Source: a bacterium
GTDB taxonomy: Bacteria; Calditrichota; Calditrichia; RBG-13-44-9; J042
DNA length: 6,631 nucleotides
Assembly: GCA_015494485.1 (NCBI GenBank)
Contig: WGBF01000465.1
Coordinates: 1 to 6,631, forward strand
Direction: 5' to 3'
Shown here: one piece after another, positions 1-6,585 of the stretch
How positions within the stretch are numbered: position 1 is the first letter of the stretch
Layout of the letters: each line of letters opens with the position of its first letter
Notes under the pieces: generated by a model
Database searches by the model: none
The model's input: the letters and a program-made list of their open reading frames with translations, nothing else
What the model was told of the DNA's origin: nothing
Translations under genes and position numbers: made by a program

Positions 1-167
1 CCCGTAGATGTCGTATCGCCCATGATAAATTTGTTGATCGCACCGTAGGGGTCCCCGTTAATCTCCGTCGGAACGATCACCGTATCCGGCTCCTGGGCAA
101 ATACCGATATCATCCCCACTAATAAGGTAATGATAACCAATAAACTAATCGTATAAATCATCTTCAT
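1..167 (-). CDS. N-terminal fragment of a secreted protein of unknown function (truncated by window edge)
   Basis: Only the first 55 codons are present; the reading frame is still open at base 1. The start ATG at 165-167 follows a strong Shine-Dalgarno GGAGG with an 8-base spacer. The protein begins MKMIYTISLLVIITLLVG, a short basic start followed by a hydrophobic stretch, and then VFA|QEPDT, a good signal peptidase I site between residues 24 and 25. The mature part seen (EPDTVIVPTEINGDPYG, then a segment ending GDTTSTG) resembles the opening of large extracellular parallel beta-helix proteins from Calditrichota/KSB1-like bacteria, which often start with a DTVxVP-type strand. That resemblance is from memory and the fragment is too short to prove a fold. 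A second Met at codon 3 is a less likely start. Secretion is well supported; function is not. A surface glycan-binding or lyase-type role would fit the neighbours but is inference. Confidence 0.75.
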   Translation of the reverse strand, partial: MKMIYTISLLVIITLLVGMISVFAQEPDTVIVPTEINGDPYGAINKFIMGDTTST

Positions 168-175
168 GGCACTTA

Positions 176-180
176 CCTCC
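176..180 (-). promoter_or_regulatory. Strong ribosome binding site of the truncated secreted protein
   Basis: On the minus strand AAAGGAGGTAAG lies 8 bases before the ATG at 167. GGAGGT matches the 16S anti-Shine-Dalgarno closely and fixes the start. It is the best-matching ribosome binding site in the window, which suggests that this last gene is well translated. Confidence 0.8.
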
Positions 181-198
181 TTTTTAAAACAATTTTGC

Positions 199-262
199 TT
201 TAAGGAAAAACCCCCTCTTCGATGAAAATAATCACCCCTTTTCAATTTAATTTTTCCTTAAA
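199..262. repeat. Perfect 12-bp inverted repeat with a 40-base spacer
   Basis: TTTAAGGAAAAA at 199-210 is the exact reverse complement of TTTTTCCTTAAA at 251-262. The arms do not extend further. The spacer, read on the minus strand, carries two G-runs (GGGG and GGGGG). The element fills much of the 120-base gap between the 268-aa gene and the truncated secreted protein, just upstream of the latter's ribosome binding site. The stem is A/T-rich, the loop is long, and no clean T-tract follows on the minus strand, so it is a poor intrinsic terminator. It could be an operator with paired half-sites, an mRNA leader structure, or chance. I see no coding sequence in this gap. Confidence 0.5.
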
Positions 263-287
263 CGAGGTTTCGTAGTACCAGATTGAA

Positions 288-1094
288 TTATCTGTTTCTT
301 AAGCGAGATACCTCCTCTCGGTGGATAGAAAGAGTATCCGGATTAAGCACATACGCTCGCAAACCATTGATTGCAACCAGTAACCTTCCCTTCAGGTCGA
401 TGTAAAAGAACCAGGGAAGCCAACCGGCGCCGGTAAGTTGATAGCACAAGACAGGTACATTTTGTTTGCCAACTAAAATCGTTTTTCTTTCTCGAAAAGT
501 AAGCGTTTGATTTTCTTTTATCTTATCCAATTCATCCAGCATGGTAAAATGTTGTGGGACTGGGTGCGATTCCGTTGCAGCGAACCGCTGCAGGGCTTCC
601 ATAAAGCTCCAATTGCTGGTCAAAGGCGGTGAAATCAACTTTTTAAAATTCTGGCCTCCGGAAGAAATATGAAGCCGACCATTCTGGTAACTTCCAGATT
701 TTTCAAACTGAACTTCCCGGATTGAATGCGAATCCCCAAAAGGAAATAAATCAAAAGTTAGTTTCCAGTAGCGAGGTGTCGCCCATAAATCGCAAGCGCA
801 GCTAATTTCTGCCTGCTGGACCGCCAGGGAGTAGAAATTGATAACCTGCTGTTCTACTTTTAGGATAAAACCAGAATTCTCATTTTCTTTAATTTTCCGA
901 AGGCGAACGAACCCATGATGATTATGCATCCGCTGATTCGGTTTTAATAGCCATACTTGCCATACCTGTTCCCAATTCGCATCCGGTTCGAATGAATCCG
1001 CTTTTAGCTGAAAATTCAAACCTCCGTATGCTGCCAGGGCTTCCACGGTAAATGGCCGGCTCCATTGGCGAGCACTTTTTCGAACTTTTACCAT
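288..1094 (-). CDS. Conserved-looking protein of unknown function, 268 aa, apparently not exported
   Basis: I do not recognise this family. The frame opens at the first available ATG (1092-1094) and ends with TAA at 288-290. An in-frame TAA overlaps the end of the upstream gene, so no longer version exists. The N-terminus (MVKVRKSARQWSRPF) is basic but has no hydrophobic segment after it, so no signal peptide or membrane segment is visible. The composition suggests a mostly beta protein rich in aromatic residues: WEQVWQVWLL at 41-50, MHNHHGF at 56-62, CACDLW at 99-104, WKLTFDLFPFGD at 110-121, an FTMLDELDKIKE segment at 183-194, and a C-terminal stretch GWLPWFFYIDLKGRLL followed by NGLRAYVLNP at 243-252, the most domain-like block. 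It starts 20 bases after a sulfatase gene, so it is probably co-transcribed and tied to the same glycan pathway. The Shine-Dalgarno is poor. It could be an intracellular sugar-binding, accessory or scaffold protein; none of these is shown. Confidence 0.85.
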   Translation of the reverse strand: MVKVRKSARQWSRPFTVEALAAYGGLNFQLKADSFEPDANWEQVWQVWLLKPNQRMHNHHGFVRLRKIKENENSGFILKVEQQVINFYSLAVQQAEISCACDLWATPRYWKLTFDLFPFGDSHSIREVQFEKSGSYQNGRLHISSGGQNFKKLISPPLTSNWSFMEALQRFAATESHPVPQHFTMLDELDKIKENQTLTFRERKTILVGKQNVPVLCYQLTGAGWLPWFFYIDLKGRLLVAINGLRAYVLNPDTLSIHREEVSRLRNR

Positions 1095-1114
1095 GCCCCA
1101 AAAATTATTTTTAA

Positions 1115-2644
1115 TTATTTACAGCCCACTTTACAGTTACGGGCATCCCGGATGAATTCCCCTTTCCGTTTAACAGGAATTTGATTTCCACCACTCTTTT
1201 CCAACCAGGTAAATAAATCATTATATAGCTGCTGTATTAATTCCTGATATTGTGGTTCGTTAATCAGATTGTGCATCTCATTGGGGTCATTTTTCAAATC
1301 ATAAAATTCTTCTGTGTCCCAGACCCCCCAGTAATAAATATATTTGTAACGATCTGTCCGAATACCAAACATGGTTGGCGTCATGGGAAAGGCTCTTTCC
1401 CAGTAATATTCGTAATAAATGCGATCTCGCCAGGCAGGATTTTCGCCTTTTAAAAGAGGTAGAAAAGACCGGCCATCCATTTGTGCTGGTTTTTCTACCC
1501 CGGCAATATCCAGAATAGTGGGGGCAACATCGATGTTTTGAATCATCTGGGGTATTTTGGTTCCCGGTTTAATCAGCCCTGGCGCGTAAGCTAAAAACGG
1601 CACCCGGATGGACTCTTCATACATTTGTCGTTTATCAATAAGACCATGTTCTCCCATCATTAATCCATTATCGCCCATATAGAAAACAACCGTGTCTTCT
1701 GCAAGTCCGCTTTCATCCAGATAATCCAGAATTCTGCCGATGCTATCATCCAGACTCAGTAAGGTCTCGCAATACCGTCTAACGTATTCATCAAAATCAA
1801 TTTGATTATAATACATATAATCGACCCCGTGCCAGCTATGACGCTGGAGGCGCACCCACAATGGTTTTCCTTCATAATTTTCTGGAGTATCCGCCATACT
1901 GGCTGGATGCGGAACCTTCTCGTTATCATATTTTCCTTTGTATTTTGGAGAAGGTTTAAACATAGCATGAACTGCTTTGTGGGACAGATAAAGGAAGAAT
2001 GGTTTGTCGCGATCTTTCTTTAACCAATCCAGCGCATAATCGGTTAGAATTTCCGTAATGTAGCCTTTTTTACGGATCCGTTTACCATCAATATTTAGCT
2101 CGGGATCAAAATATTCCCCCTGCCCTTTGAAACTAATCCATTTATCAAATCCTTTACGGGGCATATCATTTCCTTGCTTTTCGCCCATGTGCCATTTGCC
2201 CATAAAGGCTGTTTCGTATCCGGCTTCCTGCAGATATTGGGGGAAATAAAGCAAGTCATCGTTTACAGGGGATTGATTATCCACCACTTTATGTTTATGG
2301 GCATACATTCCCGTCAAAATGGAGGCCCGACTGGGGGAACAAAGGGATGTAGAAACAAAAGCATTTTCCAGATGTGCGCCTTCTCGAGCCATCCGATCCA
2401 TGTTGGGTGTTTTTAGAAAGGGGGGATTGCCCATAAAACTCATGTAATCATATCGATGATCATCGCTTAATAGGAAAATAACATTGCGCTTCTTACCCGA
2501 CCCGCCTTTGTAGGAAATCTCTATATCGTTCCGGGATGCAAGAAGACCGCTTTGGGCAATTACGGGAATAGTGACCAGGCCGGCAGTTCCTTTTACCACG
2601 TTTTGCAAGAACTCCCGTCGTTTCATATTTTTTTTAGATTTCAT
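1115..2644 (-). CDS. Tat-exported S1 sulfatase, N-acetylglucosamine-6-sulfatase-like
   Basis: A 509-aa type I sulfatase that hydrolyses a sulfate ester, probably on a glycan in the periplasm or outside the cell. I start it at ATG 2644, not at the upstream ATG 2755, because GGAGG sits just before it and it puts a twin-arginine signal (KRREFLQ, residues 8-14, then hydrophobic GTAGLVTIPVIA) at the N-terminus. Metal ligands Asp61-Asp62 lie in LLSDDH. The formylglycine motif is C102-S-P-S-R106 in SLCSPSRASILTG, followed by GKWH at 149-152, His222 and His226 in SHKAVH, GDNG with Asp325-Asn326, and Lys338 in DKRQMYEES. All expected catalytic residues are present. A C-terminal sulfatase subdomain (EEFYDLKNDPNEMHNL) follows. 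Overall sequence, including SLCSPSRASILTG, the KGQGEYFDP region and a GGNQIP tail, resembles GNS-like enzymes (SulfAtlas S1_8/S1_11 style); the exact substrate is unknown. The cysteine-type motif needs a maturase encoded elsewhere. An extra CxxxC (Cys504, Cys508) ends the protein. Confidence 0.93.
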   Translation of the reverse strand: MKSKKNMKRREFLQNVVKGTAGLVTIPVIAQSGLLASRNDIEISYKGGSGKKRNVIFLLSDDHRYDYMSFMGNPPFLKTPNMDRMAREGAHLENAFVSTSLCSPSRASILTGMYAHKHKVVDNQSPVNDDLLYFPQYLQEAGYETAFMGKWHMGEKQGNDMPRKGFDKWISFKGQGEYFDPELNIDGKRIRKKGYITEILTDYALDWLKKDRDKPFFLYLSHKAVHAMFKPSPKYKGKYDNEKVPHPASMADTPENYEGKPLWVRLQRHSWHGVDYMYYNQIDFDEYVRRYCETLLSLDDSIGRILDYLDESGLAEDTVVFYMGDNGLMMGEHGLIDKRQMYEESIRVPFLAYAPGLIKPGTKIPQMIQNIDVAPTILDIAGVEKPAQMDGRSFLPLLKGENPAWRDRIYYEYYWERAFPMTPTMFGIRTDRYKYIYYWGVWDTEEFYDLKNDPNEMHNLINEPQYQELIQQLYNDLFTWLEKSGGNQIPVKRKGEFIRDARNCKVGCK

Positions 2645-2648
2645 AATG

Positions 2649-2653
2649 CCTCC
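2649..2653 (-). promoter_or_regulatory. Ribosome binding site that decides the start of the Tat sulfatase
   Basis: GTGGAGG on the minus strand lies 4 bases before ATG 2644. The spacer is short but workable. No such site precedes ATG 2755, which would also make the gene overlap the previous coding sequence by 56 bases and bury the Tat motif about 45 residues inside the protein. Met at codon 7 (just before KRREFL) is about 22 bases from this site, too far. Confidence 0.7.
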
Positions 2654-2699
2654 ACAAAAATTTCTTAACCGCTTGTTATTTTGAATTGTTTTAAACGCA

Positions 2700-4157
2700 T
2701 CACTGATCTCGCCTGCTTTGCAACGTTTTATTTTTTTGTAAAGCAAAATATTCACTCAATATCTTTCGAAACCGGCTGACCAGCTTCCGGTATTCGGGAA
2801 GTGGCGCTAAACTGATTGTCTCCAGAGGATCGGTTTGATAATCATACAGTTCGTTAGCAACCATTTGTGTCGAATCGTATTCCTGGGTTTCCCGAACGTT
2901 AATGGGCAACCATTCGACATATCGATAACGCTCGGTGCGAATGGCGTAACCCTCCACGTTCATTTTTCCGGTATTCCGATGAAACTGACTGATGGCATAT
3001 TTCTTAATTTCAAGTTTGGGATTTTTTAATACAGGAACCAGACTTTTCCCATCCAGATTGTCTGGTACAGGCAGATGGGTAAGTTCACAAAGGGTAGGGA
3101 ACACGTCCACAAATTCCGAAATCGTTTTTACTTTCTGCCCGCACTGATAACCGGGCGCAACAATAATCAATGGTGCCCGGGTGGCTTGCTCAAAATTGCT
3201 GTGTTTACACCACATCAAGTGATCCCCCAAATGCCAACCATGATCGCCCCATAACACCACCACGGTATTTTCTGCTAAACCCAGCCGGTTCAACTGTTTT
3301 AACAGTTTACCGATGAGACGATCGACATGTGTAACGCAGGCGTAATAGCCGTTAATGAGTTCCCGTTGTTTGTCGTCCGGAATTCGTCCTTTAGGTGGGA
3401 TGTCCACATAGTGGCGCAACTCCCACCCGGGTTGAAAAGCAAACTCCGGAGCATTGGCAGAATGTTCTTGGAAAGGTGCCAGCGGCATCTTATCTCGTGG
3501 ATACCGCTTCCAATCCGATGTCGGCGCAACAAACGGTAAATGAGGTTTTTTAAATCCGACTGCCAGAAAAAACGGTTTGTCTTTTTTTGAGAGCAAATTT
3601 AACAAATCAATTCCATCTGCTAAAATATTTCCATCAATGAAAACACTGTCCGGCTCATCTGCCATTTCCGTAGAAACTTTCCGGGTGGCATAAATCCAGC
3701 GTTTGCCGCGCGCAGGTCGGTAAGGTACGGACCAGGAAAGGGCATCATGATGTTTATCCACCGACCGGGGATCGAATACTTTCCCGACTGCAGCGGTTTC
3801 GTATCCATGTTCCCGAAAATATTGCGGTAACGTAACAACGTCAGGATTCATTTTTCGCAACTTCGCATGATTGCGCAGGTCCCACACACCGGTTCGATCA
3901 GGACGTAAACCCGTGAGAAGACTTGCCCGCGAAGGCCCGCATACTGCCTGCTGACAATAATTATTCAAAAAGACGGTTCCCTGAGTGGCCAGAGAGTCAA
4001 TGTTGGGGGAAAATACTAACGTATCTCCATAGCAACCCAGGGTGGGTTTTAGGTCGTCTACAACAATAAACAAAATATTTCTGGGTCTGGGTTCTGCTGA
4101 CCATAATTTTATCTGGCTAAATAACAGAAATAAAATTAGAATAACGATTTTTAACAT
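2700..4157 (-). CDS. Sec-exported S1 sulfatase, iduronate-2-sulfatase-like
   Basis: A 485-aa type I sulfatase related throughout to iduronate-2-sulfatase (SulfAtlas S1_7-like); probable role is removal of 2-O-sulfate from uronate or a similar sugar in the periplasm. The N-terminus MLKIVILILFLLFSQIKLWSA is a Sec signal peptide, cleaved near residues 20-21. Metal ligands Asp34-Asp35 lie in IVVDDLKPTLGCYGD. The formylglycine motif is C73-G-P-S-R77 in QQAVCGPSRASLLTG. Then come Lys126 in GKVFDP, His206 in KKPHLPF, Asp305-His306 in GDHGWHLGDH, and Lys318 in WCKHSNFE. IDS-type landmarks YAIRTERYRYVEW and ELYDYQTDPLE close the protein. One expected residue differs: the His that follows GKVF in human IDS is Asp129 here. 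The start at ATG 4157 has AAGGA 6 bases upstream. It sits between a GH3 gene (66-base gap) and a second sulfatase (55-base gap). It is not a recent duplicate of that neighbour. The cysteine-type motif needs a formylglycine-generating enzyme or anSME. Confidence 0.93.
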   Translation of the reverse strand: MLKIVILILFLLFSQIKLWSAEPRPRNILFIVVDDLKPTLGCYGDTLVFSPNIDSLATQGTVFLNNYCQQAVCGPSRASLLTGLRPDRTGVWDLRNHAKLRKMNPDVVTLPQYFREHGYETAAVGKVFDPRSVDKHHDALSWSVPYRPARGKRWIYATRKVSTEMADEPDSVFIDGNILADGIDLLNLLSKKDKPFFLAVGFKKPHLPFVAPTSDWKRYPRDKMPLAPFQEHSANAPEFAFQPGWELRHYVDIPPKGRIPDDKQRELINGYYACVTHVDRLIGKLLKQLNRLGLAENTVVVLWGDHGWHLGDHLMWCKHSNFEQATRAPLIIVAPGYQCGQKVKTISEFVDVFPTLCELTHLPVPDNLDGKSLVPVLKNPKLEIKKYAISQFHRNTGKMNVEGYAIRTERYRYVEWLPINVRETQEYDSTQMVANELYDYQTDPLETISLAPLPEYRKLVSRFRKILSEYFALQKNKTLQSRRDQ

Positions 4158-4163
4158 AAACGG

Positions 4164-4168
4164 TCCTT
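4164..4168 (-). promoter_or_regulatory. Ribosome binding site of the iduronate-sulfatase-like gene
   Basis: AAGGA on the minus strand lies 6 bases before ATG 4157. This supports the start that gives a full Sec signal peptide. Confidence 0.6.
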
Positions 4169-4208
4169 ATCGAACTTGAGTAAAAAAATTAGCCATTTGT
4201 TACCCTTT

Positions 4209-4222
4209 GCGAGAGCCCTCGC
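4209..4222. other. Short GC-rich hairpin directly after the GH3 gene
   Basis: GCGAG (4209-4213) pairs with CTCGC (4218-4222) around a 4-base loop, beginning 1 base after the GH3 stop codon. On the minus strand the stem is followed by AAAGGG rather than a T-tract; a run of seven T appears only about 20 bases later. It is therefore more likely an intercistronic mRNA structure than a terminator, and read-through into the sulfatase gene is expected. A 5-bp stem may also be chance. Confidence 0.35.
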
Positions 4223-4223
4223 T

Positions 4224-6542
4224 TTATTCAACCAATTCAAAACGATCAGTAAGCATGTTTGAATCCCGAGAAGAGTTTCCAATCATTACAGTGAACCAAC
4301 CAGGTTCCAATTGGTAATTTCCATCCCGGTCGTAAAATCCCAGCATATCGCTTTTTATTGTAAACCGAACCTCTTTTTGCTCGCCGGGTTGCAAAAATAT
4401 TTTTTGAAATCCTTTTAATTCTTTAATTGGGCGGGTGTAAGTACAAACCTCGTCTCGCAAATATAATTGAACCACTTCGCTACCCGGACGCTCCCCTGTA
4501 TTTTCCACAACAACCCGCACCTCTAATTTCCCATCCTTCTTAATCTGTTTCTGACTTAATTGTAATTGCGAAATATGAAAGGTCGTGTAACTCAACCCGA
4601 AGCCGAAAGGATACAGGGGAGCAATGGATTCATCGACATAACGATGGGCGTACATGGATGGTTTATAATTGTATACCATTTGTATCTGTCCGACACTCCG
4701 CGGTATGGTTATTGGCAATTTCCCGGATGGATTGACTTTCCCGAAAAGAACTTCTGCCACTGCCTGCCCACCCAGAGACCCCGGTTCCCAGGCTTCGATG
4801 ATGGCGTCCACATTTTCGGCAATCCACGGCTCTCCTATGGGACGACTATTCACCAACACTACCACAACAGGTTTACCGGCTGATGCAATTTTCTGTACAA
4901 GTTCCAGTTGTTTGCCCACCAGATTAATTCGTGCCCGATCCACGTTTTCTCCGCTGCTTTTTTTCCCCGTCAGGAAACGCAACGAATTGCTCCCCACTAC
5001 TACAATACTCAGGTCTGTTTTTCGAGCCATTTCCCCTGCCCAGCGTATTTTCTCTTCCGATAAATGGAACAGGTCCTCTCCCGAATCGAAATAACGGACT
5101 TCAATTGTGTTGCCAGCGAGTTGTTGAATGCCTTCTAAAATAGTGGTTACATTTTTTTCCGGCTGCGGTAACGTCCAATCCCCCAGAATGGTATGGTTAT
5201 TGGCATTGGGGCCGGTTACCAGGATTTTCATTCCTTTTTGCAATTTTAAAGGAAGCAATCCATTGTTTTTTAAAAGAATAATGGACTGGCGGGCGCTTTC
5301 CAGAGCTAATTTTCGATGTTCCTCGGTGAAAAGTTTTTCAGGAACCTGCTTTAAATTTACCAGAGGATGTTCGAATAACCCCAGAGCAAACTTAGCTTTC
5401 AAGATGGCACGCACGGCTTGATCAATTCGTTCCTCCGGAATGCGTCCTTCGCGCACCAGCGCTATTACATTTTCCCAAAAATGAGGACCATGCATGTGCA
5501 TATCTACTCCCGCAACAACCGCCCTTCGGAAGGCATCTTTCAGGCTTCCTTCCACATGATGCAACGTGTGTAACCGCTCGATGTCCATCCAATCGCTTAC
5601 CACAAAACCGTCGAAACCCATCTTTTCTCGCAAAATTTCAGTCAGTAAGTAATGGCTACCGTGGCAAGGTTCCCCTTCAATCTCGTTGTGGGCGGCCATG
5701 ATTGTATAAGCGCCCGCCTTTACAGCGGCCTGGAAGGGCGGCAGAAAAATTTCGAACAGGGTTCGCCGAGAAATATCGGTAGGGGCAGCATTCAATCCAT
5801 TGATTGGCTCTCCTCCACCGACCAGATGTTTAGCGGTAGCAATGACTCTCTCTAAGGGAGAATTTCCCCCATCCTGCAACCCCCGAATCATGGCTACGCC
5901 CATCTGTGTGACCAGAAAAGGGTCTTCCCCAAACGTTTCTCCCACTCGGCCCCAGCGGGCATCGCGTGCAACATCAACATTGGGCGTAAACGTCCAGTGC
6001 ATCCCGCAAGCCCGCATCTCCAGAGCAGTTTGACGACCGACCTGCCTTAACAGATCAGGGTCCCAGCTGGACGCCAGGGTTATCGGCGTGGGATATACAG
6101 TAGCTCCCCGAACTAAACCGTTTCCATGAATGGCATCGATACCAATGAGTAACGGAATTTTTAAACGACTCTGCAGCGCTAATTTTTGTAGCTCGTTGGC
6201 TTCCCGGGCGGTGACTACATGTAAAAAAGACCCAATCTTGCCTTCTTTAACCATTCTTTTTACATCTCGGGGGCTCAAATCCGGGTAAAATCCGTAAGCA
6301 TCATCCAGGTCTGCTTTGTCCCCCAATTTCTTCTTCGCCACTTCCCTCTGATGCTCCAATCCCACATACTGGCACATCTGGCCAACTTTTTCTTCCAGAG
6401 TCATGCGCGAAAGCAGATCATCCACTCGCTTTTCTATAGAGAGGTTGGAATTCAGATAAGCAGGGGTTTCTCCAACAAATCCTGTTCTCACAAAGAGTAA
6501 AATAATTAGCAGGCTTCCCCAAATTTTTATTTTTCTAATCAT
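4224..6542 (-). CDS. Secreted GH3 exo-acting beta-glycosidase (BglX-like architecture)
   Basis: A complete 772-aa glycoside hydrolase family 3 enzyme that releases single non-reducing-end sugars with retention; beta-glucosidase or beta-xylosidase are the usual activities, and the substrate cannot be read from sequence. Sec signal: MIRKIKIWGSLLIILLFV, mature protein from about residue 24. The GH3 N-terminal barrel spans about 35-390, with IGIDAIHGNG (Asp136), ARDARWGRVGETFGEDP at 192-208, Lys238-His239 in AKHLVGGGE, and the catalytic nucleophile Asp317 in GFVVSDWMD. The GH3 C-terminal domain covers about 415-650, with SIILLKNNGLLPL and SGENVDR, where Glu532 is the likely acid/base, then YPFGFGLSYT at 644-653. 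A fibronectin III-like domain (GSEVVQLYLRD, then ELKGFQKIFLQPGEQ) covers about 687-758. Length and domain order match BglX-type enzymes, and nothing looks truncated. ATG 6542 is preceded by GAGGA at 6 bases. It is first in the apparent operon with two sulfatases, so it probably acts on desulfated oligosaccharides. Confidence 0.95.
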   Translation of the reverse strand: MIRKIKIWGSLLIILLFVRTGFVGETPAYLNSNLSIEKRVDDLLSRMTLEEKVGQMCQYVGLEHQREVAKKKLGDKADLDDAYGFYPDLSPRDVKRMVKEGKIGSFLHVVTAREANELQKLALQSRLKIPLLIGIDAIHGNGLVRGATVYPTPITLASSWDPDLLRQVGRQTALEMRACGMHWTFTPNVDVARDARWGRVGETFGEDPFLVTQMGVAMIRGLQDGGNSPLERVIATAKHLVGGGEPINGLNAAPTDISRRTLFEIFLPPFQAAVKAGAYTIMAAHNEIEGEPCHGSHYLLTEILREKMGFDGFVVSDWMDIERLHTLHHVEGSLKDAFRRAVVAGVDMHMHGPHFWENVIALVREGRIPEERIDQAVRAILKAKFALGLFEHPLVNLKQVPEKLFTEEHRKLALESARQSIILLKNNGLLPLKLQKGMKILVTGPNANNHTILGDWTLPQPEKNVTTILEGIQQLAGNTIEVRYFDSGEDLFHLSEEKIRWAGEMARKTDLSIVVVGSNSLRFLTGKKSSGENVDRARINLVGKQLELVQKIASAGKPVVVVLVNSRPIGEPWIAENVDAIIEAWEPGSLGGQAVAEVLFGKVNPSGKLPITIPRSVGQIQMVYNYKPSMYAHRYVDESIAPLYPFGFGLSYTTFHISQLQLSQKQIKKDGKLEVRVVVENTGERPGSEVVQLYLRDEVCTYTRPIKELKGFQKIFLQPGEQKEVRFTIKSDMLGFYDRDGNYQLEPGWFTVMIGNSSRDSNMLTDRFELVE

Positions 6543-6548
6543 AAAAAT

Positions 6549-6553
6549 TCCTC
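6549..6553 (-). promoter_or_regulatory. Ribosome binding site of the GH3 gene
   Basis: GAGGA on the minus strand lies 6 bases before ATG 6542, and the protein from this ATG has an intact signal peptide. Confidence 0.65.
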
Positions 6554-6585
6554 ATCCAATTAACATTTTATCTGCTCTATCATTT

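Noticed and set aside
2645..2755. 37-codon N-terminal extension of the Tat sulfatase from an upstream ATG
   Set aside because: It overlaps the preceding sulfatase gene by 56 bases, has no good ribosome binding site, and would bury the twin-arginine signal. ATG 2644 with GGAGG upstream fits better.
1115..4157. The two sulfatases as a recent tandem duplication
   Set aside because: They share only family-wide catalytic motifs, differ in export signal and belong to different sulfatase types (GNS-like and IDS-like).
4181..4222. Intrinsic terminator between the GH3 and sulfatase genes (hairpin plus later T-run)
   Set aside because: The seven-T run is about 20 bases from the stem and the stem is only 5 bp, so it does not fit a minus-strand terminator. 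On the plus strand there is no gene to terminate.
4566..5094. Overlapping plus-strand open frames of 105 and 141 codons
   Set aside because: They lie wholly antisense to the conserved GH3 C-terminal domain and have low-complexity, proline/serine/threonine-rich products with no domain-like pattern. They are shadows of the real gene.
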